Both the position numbers and the translations under genes were made by a program. Of a stretch of 64,000 nt of DNA, positions 1 to 8,307 are shown piece after piece (position 1 is the stretch's first letter; every line of letters starts with the position of its first letter). Below the pieces are notes generated by a model. It did not search any database and was not told the origin of the DNA. It was given only the letters and a program-made list of their open reading frames with translations. This DNA comes from Sphingosinicella sp963974575 (GTDB lineage Bacteria > Pseudomonadota > Alphaproteobacteria > Sphingomonadales > Sphingomonadaceae): positions 396,453 through 460,452 of the forward strand of contig NZ_CAXBBQ010000003.1 of assembly GCF_963974575.1 (NCBI RefSeq). Direction: 5' to 3'.

Positions 1-3
1 GCC

Positions 4-207
4 CTAGTCGAGCAGCTGGCCTGCCTTGACCCCGAGGGCTGCTGCAATCTTGTCGACGACGGTGATGGTGGGGTTGCGGGCGCCGCGCTCGATATCGGAG
101 ATGTAGGTCCGGTGGATGTTGGCCTCGAACGCAAAGGCCTCCTGGCTGAGGCCCTTTGCCTCGCGCAGGCGGCGGAGATTGCGACCAAGGCGTTTGCGTA
201 TGTCCAC
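4..207 (-). CDS. XRE-family helix-turn-helix regulator
   Basis: This 67-residue protein is essentially one Cro/C1-type helix-turn-helix domain, with the recognisable core GLSQEAFA followed by HRTYISDIERG. The start is taken as GTG at 207 because the longer open frame reaching back to 510 runs antisense through the neighbouring nuclease gene. Its size and its head-to-head position with a nuclease resemble the controller (C) proteins of restriction systems, which bind the shared upstream region and time nuclease expression. That role is inferred. The 64 bases between the two starts contain short repeats that could be its operator. Plain XRE regulators look the same, so the C-protein label is not certain. 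Confidence 0.85.
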   Translation of the reverse strand: MDIRKRLGRNLRRLREAKGLSQEAFAFEANIHRTYISDIERGARNPTITVVDKIAAALGVKAGQLLD

Positions 208-227
208 GGTGCAACAAGGCACCGGTG

Positions 228-250
228 CAGACGATCGATCTACAGACGAT
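228..250. promoter_or_regulatory. Possible operator between XRE regulator and nuclease
   Basis: The 8-base direct repeat CAGACGAT occurs at 228-235 and 243-250, 15 bases apart start to start. Just before it, GGTGC at 208-212 and GCACC at 219-223 form a short inverted repeat. The site lies between divergent genes, one of which is a DNA-binding regulator. Function is inferred only from position and symmetry. Confidence 0.3.
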
Positions 251-271
251 GAGAGACATTCCGCTTGACTT

Positions 272-961
272 GTGAGGTCCGTTCGAGCGTCTGTCCTGTC
301 ACTGATTGTCGACAGGGATGGCATGGACGCATTCGAGGAACTCGCCGCCGACCTCTTCCGCAGCGAGGGCTGCTGGGCCCGCACCGGCGTCCGGCTGGAC
401 CTTACGCGGGAAGAGAAGCTCAGGATCGGCCGACACTCATCCCCGCGCTGGGAGATCGACCTGGTCGTCTGGAAGCCCGCCGAGCAGATGCTGCTGGCAC
501 TGGAGTGCAAGAGCTACCTCGATTCCGGCGGTGTCCATGCAGCACACTTCTTGCCCGGATCGCGTTATGCGCACCGCTACAAGCTCTTCCATGATCCCGT
601 CCTGCGCGAGACGGTGCTCGGGCGGTTGAAGCAGCAGTTCGTCGAGAGTGGCCTCTGCACGCCAGACGCCTGTGTCCAGCTTGGCCTTGTCCACGCCCAT
701 GCCACGCCCGGCAATGCCGCGCGGCTCGCCGCGCACTTCGAGGCGGAAGGCTGGCTGTTGTTCGGCCCGGACTGGATCAGGGCCGGTCTCCGGCGTCTTG
801 CCGAGGGCTCGTGGGAGAACAGCACAGCAGCGGTCGTGGCCAAGCTGCTGCTGCGACGCGAAGTGGCTAGCGCAGGGACAGCTTCACCGCGTCGCCGGAC
901 AGGCTTCAAGCCTGCACCGCTTAACCTCGAACCGGATCATCAACAGGGAAGTTTCTCATGA
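272..961 (+). CDS. PD-(D/E)XK nuclease-like protein
   Basis: The 229-residue product carries a nuclease-like signature: EIDLVVW near residue 60 and LALECKSY near residue 76, i.e. an acidic residue on one strand and E-x-K on the next. This is the arrangement of PD-(D/E)XK restriction-type enzymes that cut DNA with bound metal. The start is GTG at 272; an ATG at 320 is a possible alternative, but residues before it look coding. The 3' end overlaps the next gene by four bases. Facing an XRE regulator, it could be the nuclease of a small restriction or addiction unit, but no methyltransferase or antitoxin is seen next to it. The exact substrate is unknown. Confidence 0.65.
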   Translation: MRSVRASVLSLIVDRDGMDAFEELAADLFRSEGCWARTGVRLDLTREEKLRIGRHSSPRWEIDLVVWKPAEQMLLALECKSYLDSGGVHAAHFLPGSRYAHRYKLFHDPVLRETVLGRLKQQFVESGLCTPDACVQLGLVHAHATPGNAARLAAHFEAEGWLLFGPDWIRAGLRRLAEGSWENSTAAVVAKLLLRREVASAGTASPRRRTGFKPAPLNLEPDHQQGSFS

Positions 962-1260
962 AGACCAGTCTTGTCGTTACCCTTTCTGCCGCCCTCCTGT
1001 GCAGCGCCTGCGTCTCCATGGGCACCAACTACGATCAGGACGCAGTTGCTACCCTTCAGACCGGCATGACCCGCGACGAGGTCATCGCAAGGCTCGGCAA
1101 GCCGAACTCGGTCGCAACGTTCGCAGACGGGCGTCAGCAGCTTGTCTGGGTCCACTCGAAGGGCACCATGCTTGGCGCCAGCGCCCGCTCCGTCGCGCTC
1201 GTGTTCACGCCCGATGGAAAGCTTGAAAGAACCGGACAGGCACAGACCAATATCCAGTGA
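958..1260 (+). CDS. Small lipoprotein of the SmpA/OmlA (BamE-like) fold
   Basis: The 100-residue product has an N-terminal signal peptide ending in the lipobox LCSAC, so it should be lipid-modified at Cys19 and anchored in a membrane. The rest, with LQTGMTRDEVIARLGKP followed by a V-W strand, matches the small alpha/beta domain of SmpA/OmlA-type lipoproteins. It starts inside the end of the nuclease gene (ATGA overlap), implying co-transcription, but a functional link to a nuclease is not obvious. It is much too divergent from the housekeeping context to be called the essential BamE, and is best read as an accessory lipoprotein. Confidence 0.75.
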   Translation: MKTSLVVTLSAALLCSACVSMGTNYDQDAVATLQTGMTRDEVIARLGKPNSVATFADGRQQLVWVHSKGTMLGASARSVALVFTPDGKLERTGQAQTNIQ

Positions 1261-1342
1261 AAAAAGAACCGGCAGTGCCAAAAGGCATGGAGGGCATTTC
1301 CGCATCTGTAAAAGTCGAGGCCCATGTGCGATCATACACGAA

Positions 1343-1624
1343 ATGGCTCTTCCCCCACCGCCGCTGCCCGATGGCGACTACCCGTTCAACGATGAGCGCG
1401 TGCCATTGTCGCAGCTGGCGTGGATCGAAATGCCGCGCGAGATGGAGGCGCTACTACGCGCGCAGGCCAGCGACAACGGCACCCCGATCATCCGCGGCGT
1501 GCCGGTCGAGCTGCATTGCCGGGGAACGGACACAGGTGATGCCATCTTTACGGTATACTGGCCGCACGACGACGACCGCCTTCACATGCTGGCGCCGAAG
1601 TCATTCCAGATCGGCCGGGCCTGA
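1343..1624 (+). CDS. Hypothetical 93-residue protein
   Basis: An open frame from ATG 1343 gives a short acidic protein beginning MALPPPPLPDGDYPFNDERV, with a later segment rich in Asp and His (WPHDDDRLHMLAPKSF). No family was recognised. It follows the lipoprotein by 82 bases on the same strand and converges with the next gene. Upstream ribosome-binding signal is weak, so it may be a decayed or spurious frame, though its codon pattern resembles real genes nearby. Confidence 0.4.
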   Translation: MALPPPPLPDGDYPFNDERVPLSQLAWIEMPREMEALLRAQASDNGTPIIRGVPVELHCRGTDTGDAIFTVYWPHDDDRLHMLAPKSFQIGRA

Positions 1625-1645
1625 ACAGCAAGACCGCCTCAGGGA

Positions 1646-2827
1646 TCAGGCCTCATCGAGCTCGGGTACGAAAAGGTGAGAGAGAACCTGCCCTGACAAC
1701 ACCGGATCAAGCTGGTCGGCCTGAGCAAGAGCCCACCGCTCCCACCTCTCGACTGTTCCGGAGTCCATTTCCGACCCGCGCGTCACCATGGCCGCCTTCA
1801 ACCTCGCCACAAGGCGCCTGATTTCTTCGGCCTCGGCGAGAAGTTCACCGCTTCGCCGCAGATCCTTCAATCTTTTCGCTTCCAGGGCCCCGCGCTCTTC
1901 CCGCTTTCGCTCTTCGTCCCACCTGCGTCTTTGCTGTTCCCATTCCAGCGCCTCCAGCAGGCCCTGCCGAAATGCCGCTTCGCCCGCGACGATGACGTCC
2001 GCGGCAATGGCGGCAAGTTTCCGTTCGAGCCTGTCCTCCCGGCCATCCTGCCAGGATGACGTCACACTCGACCGGAACTCACGGTCTATCGCAAGCCGTA
2101 GCGGCGTGGAGGCCGGCAAATCACCGGCCGGAAGATGACGGCCCCTGACGAGACGCGTTGGATGCTTGCCGACAACGGAAAACGAAAGTCGAAGCGTTCT
2201 CCCACCAATGCAGCACTCGATGGCAAGATTTCCGTTGTCATCCTTCGCACTTGCCGAATGCCCCCTGCGCGCCAGCGCGAGAAAGAGTGCGTTCAGCAAT
2301 TTCAGCTGCCGCTGGCCGAGGGGTGTGTCGAACGCGGGCTTGTTCCAGTACCACTCCTTTTCCGCGGCTTCCCGACGTTTGGCCTCCTCTTTCTCGAGCA
2401 GGCCCACGAGGCCGACATGCGGCGTAGTCAAATCGCGGGGGATCCCGACATGCCCGATCGCTTTCAGTTCCTGCTGTCTCAGGGCATCGAGATCTTCGGG
2501 AACTTTCGTTGACGCGAACGGCCCGTCAACCGGCATGGGCTCGCTTTCCTCGACCAGAGACCTGAATCGGGGGTCGAGGACAATCCGGCCCGTCTCGCCG
2601 GGCCCGCGAGGGTCAGCCTCCGGAGGCCCCGGGACGGGTCGTCCGGCATGAACCCTGTTCCAGTGCCCCTGGGGAGGTGTGGGAATGCCGAAGCCCCGGA
2701 GCAGTTTCTTCAATCCGACGTCGGATATGCCCACCTTGAGCGCGAGGTCGCGCATCGGCGCGGACCAGGCGAACCTTGCAAGGGCGTCGGGTGTGACAAG
2801 AATATTGTCGCCAAGGTACAAACGCAT
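1646..2827 (-). CDS. Hypothetical protein: N-terminal helix-turn-helix, C-terminal coiled coil
   Basis: The 393-residue product begins with a segment resembling a DNA-binding helix-turn-helix (FAWSAPMRDLALKVGISDVG followed by a PPQGHW motif, residues about 18-55). The middle (about 150-260) is mixed alpha/beta, and residues about 270-350 are long charged helices rich in E, R and K, suggesting a coiled coil. I recognise this as a conserved unnamed alphaproteobacterial family, but no biochemical role is known to me. It is divergent from the Mza locus across 259 bases of AT-richer DNA and could be its regulator or an independent cargo gene; both are inference. Confidence 0.7.
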   Translation of the reverse strand: MRLYLGDNILVTPDALARFAWSAPMRDLALKVGISDVGLKKLLRGFGIPTPPQGHWNRVHAGRPVPGPPEADPRGPGETGRIVLDPRFRSLVEESEPMPVDGPFASTKVPEDLDALRQQELKAIGHVGIPRDLTTPHVGLVGLLEKEEAKRREAAEKEWYWNKPAFDTPLGQRQLKLLNALFLALARRGHSASAKDDNGNLAIECCIGGRTLRLSFSVVGKHPTRLVRGRHLPAGDLPASTPLRLAIDREFRSSVTSSWQDGREDRLERKLAAIAADVIVAGEAAFRQGLLEALEWEQQRRRWDEERKREERGALEAKRLKDLRRSGELLAEAEEIRRLVARLKAAMVTRGSEMDSGTVERWERWALAQADQLDPVLSGQVLSHLFVPELDEA

Positions 2828-3086
2828 TCAATCGCCTCTTCGCAGCCAGAGCGGCCTCGATCCCGCATTTTCAGGAATCAGCAGAGCCGACTCAATGCAC
2901 GCAAAAGTGCCGTTATCGCAATATGAGCTCAAATATGTGCGCCATTTTTCTTCCAAAGGACTTGTCATACCCTCTTTTCGGACCGGATTGACTTGAACTA
3001 CTGACGACTGGCATCCGATCGAGTTTGCGCAATATTAATCCGCGTCTGCATTACTGCGGCATACCAACAGGGAGGAAGCGCCGGTT

Positions 3087-4601
3087 TTGCTGCATGTCCG
3101 GGAAGAAGCCGGGGTAACGCCCCCGAGGAAAGCCGATGCCACACCGCAGGCCTCGGCCCTGATCGAGAGCATGCGCGACATCGGCTACTCTCTGGAGACA
3201 GCCCTCGCCGACATCATCGACAACGCCATTACCGCACGAGCAACGCGCGTGGACATTCTGTCCGAGACTGCCGGAGACAGCCCCGCGATAGGCATTCTCG
3301 ACGACGGGACCGGCATGACCGAAGCCGAGCTTGTCGAGGCAATGCGGCCCGGCAGCAGAAATCCCCTCGAGGATCGGGATGAGCATGACCTCGGCCGTTT
3401 CGGCCTCGGGCTCAAGAGCGCAAGCTTCTCCCAGTGCCGCCGACTGACCGTTCTTTCGCGGCGCGGCGGCAGGACCTGCTGCGCCGTCTGGGACCTCGAC
3501 GAAGTCGCCCGAACGAATGAATGGGCGATCACGCTGCATTCCGACATCACCGACATCCCGTGGCACGAACGCCTCGGCGAAACCGGCACTCTCGTCGTGT
3601 GGCAGAATCTCGACCGCCTTTCCGGCGGGATCGCCCATGATCCTGCGAAACGAGCCGAGCACATGAACCGTGCGATCGCGCTTGCCGAACGCCACACGCG
3701 GCTCGTGTTTCACCGGTTCATGGAAGGCACGCAGGCGGTCTCGCTCTGGCTGAACGGAAGACAGCTGGAACCGATCGATCCGTTCGCACGGAAGCACCCT
3801 GCCCATCAGGAAGATCCCGAAGACCGGCTCCAGCTCCCCGGCGGTGTCGTTGTCTTCCAGTGCTTCACGCTTCCCCATCACAAGGCCCTGTCGAAGCAGG
3901 AGTGGGAGGAGCTCGGCGGCCCGGAAGGACACCTGCGATCCCAGGGCTTTTACGTTTACCGAGGCCGGCGCCTTATCATTGCCGGCAGCTGGCTGGGGCT
4001 CGCACGGCAGACCGAGCTCACGAAGCTCTGCCGCATCCGGGTCGATATCCCCAACACCATGGACGCTTCCTGGAAGATCGACGTGAAGAAGGCGTCCGCC
4101 CAGCTCCCTCCAGCGGTTCGGGAGCGCATGCGACACATCGTCGAGCGTTTTGCCCAGACCTCCAAACGAACCTATCAGCGCCGCGGACAGCGACTGGTTG
4201 ATGAACACCGCATGCCCGTCTGGCAGCGCATGCAGAGGGATGGCGTCATTGTCTACAGGCCGGACCTCGGTCATCCGGCGCTGGAAGCGTTTTCGGAAAG
4301 TCTGCCGCCTGATCTCCGTCAGGGTTTTGCGAATTGCATTGCCCTCGTGGGCGCGTCGCTACCCGTCGAGGCCCTGCACGCCGATTTTGCCGGCAGTGCC
4401 GAAGAGGTTCTTGCGGACGAGGCCGATATCGACACCATCCGCCAGACCCTCGAGGCCATGCTTCCGAGACTTCGGGGCCAGGGTTTCGACCGGGAGCAGA
4501 TCATGACGATCCTGCGACAGCTTGAACCGTTCCGGAGCGCCTGGGCAATTGCCGGGGCCGTGGCAGATGAACTGATGGGGGATACGCCGAACGATGAGTG
4601 A
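3087..4601 (+). CDS. MORC/MutL-like GHKL ATPase of an Mza defence locus
   Basis: The 504-residue protein contains the Bergerat ATP-binding fold of GHKL ATPases: DIIDNAITA near residue 42 (motif N), DDGTGM near 71 (motif G1) and GRFGLGLKSASFSQ near 101 (G2). Family members dimerise on ATP binding and act as clamps or switches; bacterial relatives of MutL and MORC sit in restriction-like defence loci. Start is TTG at 3087, preceded by GGGAGG at 3070-3075; no in-frame ATG lies before the ATPase domain. The stop overlaps the Z1 gene by eight bases. The order GHKL-Z1-DUF4420-AIPR matches the Mza system described in the 2020 survey by Gao and colleagues and the MORC/Z1 modules described by Iyer, Abhiman and Aravind (2008). 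Confidence 0.88.
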   Translation: MLHVREEAGVTPPRKADATPQASALIESMRDIGYSLETALADIIDNAITARATRVDILSETAGDSPAIGILDDGTGMTEAELVEAMRPGSRNPLEDRDEHDLGRFGLGLKSASFSQCRRLTVLSRRGGRTCCAVWDLDEVARTNEWAITLHSDITDIPWHERLGETGTLVVWQNLDRLSGGIAHDPAKRAEHMNRAIALAERHTRLVFHRFMEGTQAVSLWLNGRQLEPIDPFARKHPAHQEDPEDRLQLPGGVVVFQCFTLPHHKALSKQEWEELGGPEGHLRSQGFYVYRGRRLIIAGSWLGLARQTELTKLCRIRVDIPNTMDASWKIDVKKASAQLPPAVRERMRHIVERFAQTSKRTYQRRGQRLVDEHRMPVWQRMQRDGVIVYRPDLGHPALEAFSESLPPDLRQGFANCIALVGASLPVEALHADFAGSAEEVLADEADIDTIRQTLEAMLPRLRGQGFDREQIMTILRQLEPFRSAWAIAGAVADELMGDTPNDE

Positions 4602-7350
4602 TGTGCTTGCGCTTCTCGACACGATGGCATCGCAGTTTGTCGCCCAGCAGAACCCGCCAACGCCTGAAAGCATCCGCGAAGCGATCGGGGCCCTGCGTGT
4701 GCTGCCCAGCTTTTCGGCGGTATCGGAAGAGGATGCCGAAACACTGGCCCGTGAACTCGAGGAGCGGATCGGCATCAGCATGGGTCTGGGTGCTGTCGTC
4801 GAGGACCAGACGGTAAGGCCCTGGCTCCATGATGCACGGGCGAAGGGTCTCATCGACCCATATTACTGGAAGAGATACGAACAGCTGCTGAGAAAGCAGA
4901 GACTTCCCCGCGATGTCATCATCACGATGGACGAGGTCACCGACCGCATCCTCGATCGCATGGGAAACCCGGCAGAGAACACCGCGTGGGACCGCAAGGG
5001 CATGGTCGTCGGCCATGTCCAGAGCGGCAAGACGGCAAACTACACGGGTCTGATCTGCAAGGCGGCCGATGCCGGCTACCGGCTGGTCGTGGTCATAGCG
5101 GGCATCCACAACAATCTGCGCAACCAGACACAGGCCCGCATCGACGAGGGCTTCATCGGACGCGACACCGGCAGGCTGGAACAGAAGGCGAAGGGCGGAG
5201 CAAGGTCCCGGACCATCGGTGTCGGCACGTTCGACGATCGAAGGGTACCGGTGAGCCTCACGAACACGATCAAGGACTTCAACAAGGCCACGGCCACCAC
5301 CAACACCAGCCAGATCTCGTCCTACGCCGTACCGGTGGTGCTCGTGATCAAGAAGAATTCGCGGACCCTCGCGAACCTCGTCGACTGGCTCAAGGAGCAT
5401 AGTGTCAACCGCGGCTCGGAGATGGTCGATCAGCCGATGCTGCTGATCGACGACGAGGCCGACAATGCCTCCATCAACATCAAGTACGGAAAGGACGAGG
5501 TTTCCAGGATCAACGGACAGATCCGGGAACTTCTCGGCCTCTTCCGGCGCAGTTGCTACCTCGGTTATACCGCGACACCGTTCGCGAACATCTTCATCGA
5601 TCCCGATTCAGAGGATGAGGTCGGCAAGCAGGACCTTTTCCCGCGGCACTTCATCATCGGTCTTGACGCCCCGACGAACTATTTCGGCGCCCGAAAGGTC
5701 TTCATTGACGGTATTCCCGAGGAAGGTCGGCCGCTGCATCTGCGATATATCTCCGACAACGAAGACCTCCTGCCGCTGAAACACCGTATCGAGCACCAGC
5801 TCGGCGAGTTGCCGGAAAGTCTGATCACCGCACTCAGAACCTTCATCGTTGCGCGGACGATCCGCAATCTGCGTGGTCAGGCGGGGCAGCACGCGTCGAT
5901 GCTGGTCAATGCATCCCGTTTCACCGGCGTTCAGAACCTGCTTCGCAATCGCCTGCACGAAGCCCTTGAACGCATTGAAAGTGCAGTGCGAGTCGATGCC
6001 GCGAAGGGCGCTGCAGCCCTTGCCAATCCGGAAATTGCCGCTCTCAAGGCTTGCTGGGCAGACGAGTATGCAGAGGCATTTCCGGACTGGGACAGCATTC
6101 AGGCAAATCTTCTGCCAGTCCTCGCCTCGGCTTCGGTCGTTGCCGTCAACAGCGCTTCTCCCGGCAGCCTCGACTATGACAGCCTCGGCGAAACCGGACT
6201 TACGGTCATTGCCGTTGGCGGTTTCTCGCTTTCGCGCGGTCTGACGCTGGAAGGACTGACTGTTTCCTACTTCCTGCGCAACTCGCTGATGTACGACACG
6301 CTGATGCAGATGGGCCGGTGGTTCGGTTACCGTTCCAACTACGAGGATCTGTGCCGCATCTGGATGCCCGAGGAAGCGGCGGGCTGGTATGCTCACATCT
6401 CCGAAGCCACCGAAGAACTGCAAGGCGAACTCAAACGCATGGAGCAGGTCCGCGCGACGCCGGAGATGTTCGGCCTCGCCGTTCGCAGCCACCCGAGCGC
6501 ACTTCTCGTCACGGCGCGAAACAAGATGGGCTCCGGCGAGAAGCACGTGATGATCGGCCTCTCCAACAACTTCGTCGAGACAACCCGCCTGTCTGCCGAG
6601 CCGGCATCGATCCAGCGCAACACTCAGGCTTCGCTCAGGTTCATCGAGGCCATGAAAGAAGCAGGCCATGGCCCCGGGACGGAGAAACCCGTTTCGGGCG
6701 GGAAGCTGCTCCGGCGTGTTCCCGCGAGACTGGTCGACGATTTTCTCCGGAACTTCGACAATTGCCGCGAATCCGTGTTGTCCGATACCGATCCCATCAG
6801 GAAATACATATCGACGCGGGCGCAGGACGAGCTCTCGGAGTGGGATGTCCTGCTCGCAAGCCGTAAAGCCAGCACCGACAGAACTCCGCTCGATCTCGGC
6901 GGCTGGGACATCGTGCCGACGGAACGCTCCGTAGGCCCGGAAGACGTGAAGCGCGGCGTGCTGGCAGTCAGCGGCAAACGCTCGCGGGTCGCATCGCGCG
7001 GCGTCGAGCGGACAGGGCTGACGGACGATGAAGCCCGGCAGGCCGAACTGGATTACAGGACCTCCGAAAAGATATCGGAAGGCGCCGCCGTCAACTATCC
7101 CGACTGGATTTACAGGTCGGTGCGCCAATATCCGCTTCTGGTCCTTTTCCATCTCAGGATCAGGACCGAAAACCTCGACCCGGATGATCTGATCAGGATT
7201 CCCGATGCGCTCGTTCCGGCATGGAGCATCAGCTTCCCGAGGTCGTCTCGGCCCGACGAGAAGGTCGAATACATCCTGAACACGACACGGATGCGGGAGC
7301 TCTTCGGCGAGGACGACACGGACGAGGATGACCGCGATGACGGCGAGTGA
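4594..7350 (+). CDS. Z1-domain helicase-like ATPase of Mza locus
   Basis: The 918-residue protein has the Z1 superfamily-2-like ATPase: a Walker A variant GHVQSGKTANYTG near residues 138-150, a Walker B/DEAD-like LLIDDEADNAS near 284, GYTATPFANIF near 323, and a C-terminal half ending in LMQMGRWFGYR near 570, where motif VI is expected. Z1 proteins are thought to move on or remodel DNA inside defence complexes with GHKL ATPases. The gene starts at ATG 4594 within the end of the ATPase gene and its 3' end overlaps the DUF4420 gene, so the products are likely made together. No nuclease domain was recognised in it. Confidence 0.9.
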   Translation: MSDVLALLDTMASQFVAQQNPPTPESIREAIGALRVLPSFSAVSEEDAETLARELEERIGISMGLGAVVEDQTVRPWLHDARAKGLIDPYYWKRYEQLLRKQRLPRDVIITMDEVTDRILDRMGNPAENTAWDRKGMVVGHVQSGKTANYTGLICKAADAGYRLVVVIAGIHNNLRNQTQARIDEGFIGRDTGRLEQKAKGGARSRTIGVGTFDDRRVPVSLTNTIKDFNKATATTNTSQISSYAVPVVLVIKKNSRTLANLVDWLKEHSVNRGSEMVDQPMLLIDDEADNASINIKYGKDEVSRINGQIRELLGLFRRSCYLGYTATPFANIFIDPDSEDEVGKQDLFPRHFIIGLDAPTNYFGARKVFIDGIPEEGRPLHLRYISDNEDLLPLKHRIEHQLGELPESLITALRTFIVARTIRNLRGQAGQHASMLVNASRFTGVQNLLRNRLHEALERIESAVRVDAAKGAAALANPEIAALKACWADEYAEAFPDWDSIQANLLPVLASASVVAVNSASPGSLDYDSLGETGLTVIAVGGFSLSRGLTLEGLTVSYFLRNSLMYDTLMQMGRWFGYRSNYEDLCRIWMPEEAAGWYAHISEATEELQGELKRMEQVRATPEMFGLAVRSHPSALLVTARNKMGSGEKHVMIGLSNNFVETTRLSAEPASIQRNTQASLRFIEAMKEAGHGPGTEKPVSGGKLLRRVPARLVDDFLRNFDNCRESVLSDTDPIRKYISTRAQDELSEWDVLLASRKASTDRTPLDLGGWDIVPTERSVGPEDVKRGVLAVSGKRSRVASRGVERTGLTDDEARQAELDYRTSEKISEGAAVNYPDWIYRSVRQYPLLVLFHLRIRTENLDPDDLIRIPDALVPAWSISFPRSSRPDEKVEYILNTTRMRELFGEDDTDEDDRDDGE

Positions 7351-8302
7351 AAATCCGTGGGAGGGGCTCGCCCCCGGCGAGGTTGACGCGCGGCGCGTCC
7401 GTTCCGTCGGAAGATGGGATTTCTTCTGGTGGGTTTCCGACAGGTCCGAGCCCGCGCTGATCCTGCGTCTCCCTGCGGATGCAGAAGAGGTCTCGCCGCT
7501 GCCGAAGATGCGCAGCCTCGACATCCGCTACAGGGACCTGCCCGGCGCCCGGGCGCTTGTGATCCTGCTTCGCGAGCCGGAGCAGCAGGAGCTGTTTGCG
7601 ACGCTTTGCCGGGATGTCGTGAATGCAGGCGAAGCGGCTCAATCAGCGGACGATGCTCTCGCCCGCTCCATCCGGCGTACGCTGCGGTGGCATCATCTGC
7701 TGCGGGGCGGACGCAGCGAAATGCTCTCGGTGGAAGAGCAGCGAGGGCTCGTCGGCGAACTCCACTTCCTGCTCCACCTCTGCGACCTCGCAGGGCCGCG
7801 GGCAGCCATTGAAGCCTGGAAAGGACCGCAAGGCTCCGCAAAGGACTTCGAGATCGATCACTGCCACGTCGAGATCAAGGCAAGACGCGGCGCATCGAGA
7901 CCCCACGTCCAGATCTCCTCGGAAGATCAGCTTGCAGATGTGCCGGGAGCCAGCCTCTTTCTTAACGTCTATGATGTGGACTCCGCCATCAAGCCCGCCG
8001 GGATGACGCTGACCGATCATGTTCGTGCTGCGGAAGAGCAATTCCGCAATGCGGACATGACCGCATACGGCCTGTGGGAAGCGGCGATCGAGGCCGTCGG
8101 CTTCGACTTCGATCACGACTATTCCGAACGACGCTGGACCGTAGGCAGGGTTCAGCACTTCGAGGTGGCGGGGAACTTTCCGAGAATGCCGCTCCCCCTG
8201 CCCACGGGTATCGGATCGGTGCGATACAGCATTGCGCTCGATGCGTGTCAGCCGTTCCTCGTGACGAGCGAGTATCTTGACAGCGCCATTTGCGGGAACT
8301 GA
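7328..8302 (+). CDS. DUF4420 PD-(D/E)XK family protein of Mza locus
   Basis: The 324-residue protein carries FEIDHCHVEIKARR near residues 174-188, the D-(x)-E-x-K core of a PD-(D/E)XK nuclease, preceded by WKGPQGS typical of DUF4420. It is probably the nuclease arm of the Mza complex. Two in-frame starts exist, ATG 7328 and ATG 7337; both lie inside the Z1 gene, so translation is coupled. The AIPR gene starts five bases after its stop. Confidence 0.82.
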   Translation: MTAMTASENPWEGLAPGEVDARRVRSVGRWDFFWWVSDRSEPALILRLPADAEEVSPLPKMRSLDIRYRDLPGARALVILLREPEQQELFATLCRDVVNAGEAAQSADDALARSIRRTLRWHHLLRGGRSEMLSVEEQRGLVGELHFLLHLCDLAGPRAAIEAWKGPQGSAKDFEIDHCHVEIKARRGASRPHVQISSEDQLADVPGASLFLNVYDVDSAIKPAGMTLTDHVRAAEEQFRNADMTAYGLWEAAIEAVGFDFDHDYSERRWTVGRVQHFEVAGNFPRMPLPLPTGIGSVRYSIALDACQPFLVTSEYLDSAICGN

Positions 8303-8307
8303 GGGAC

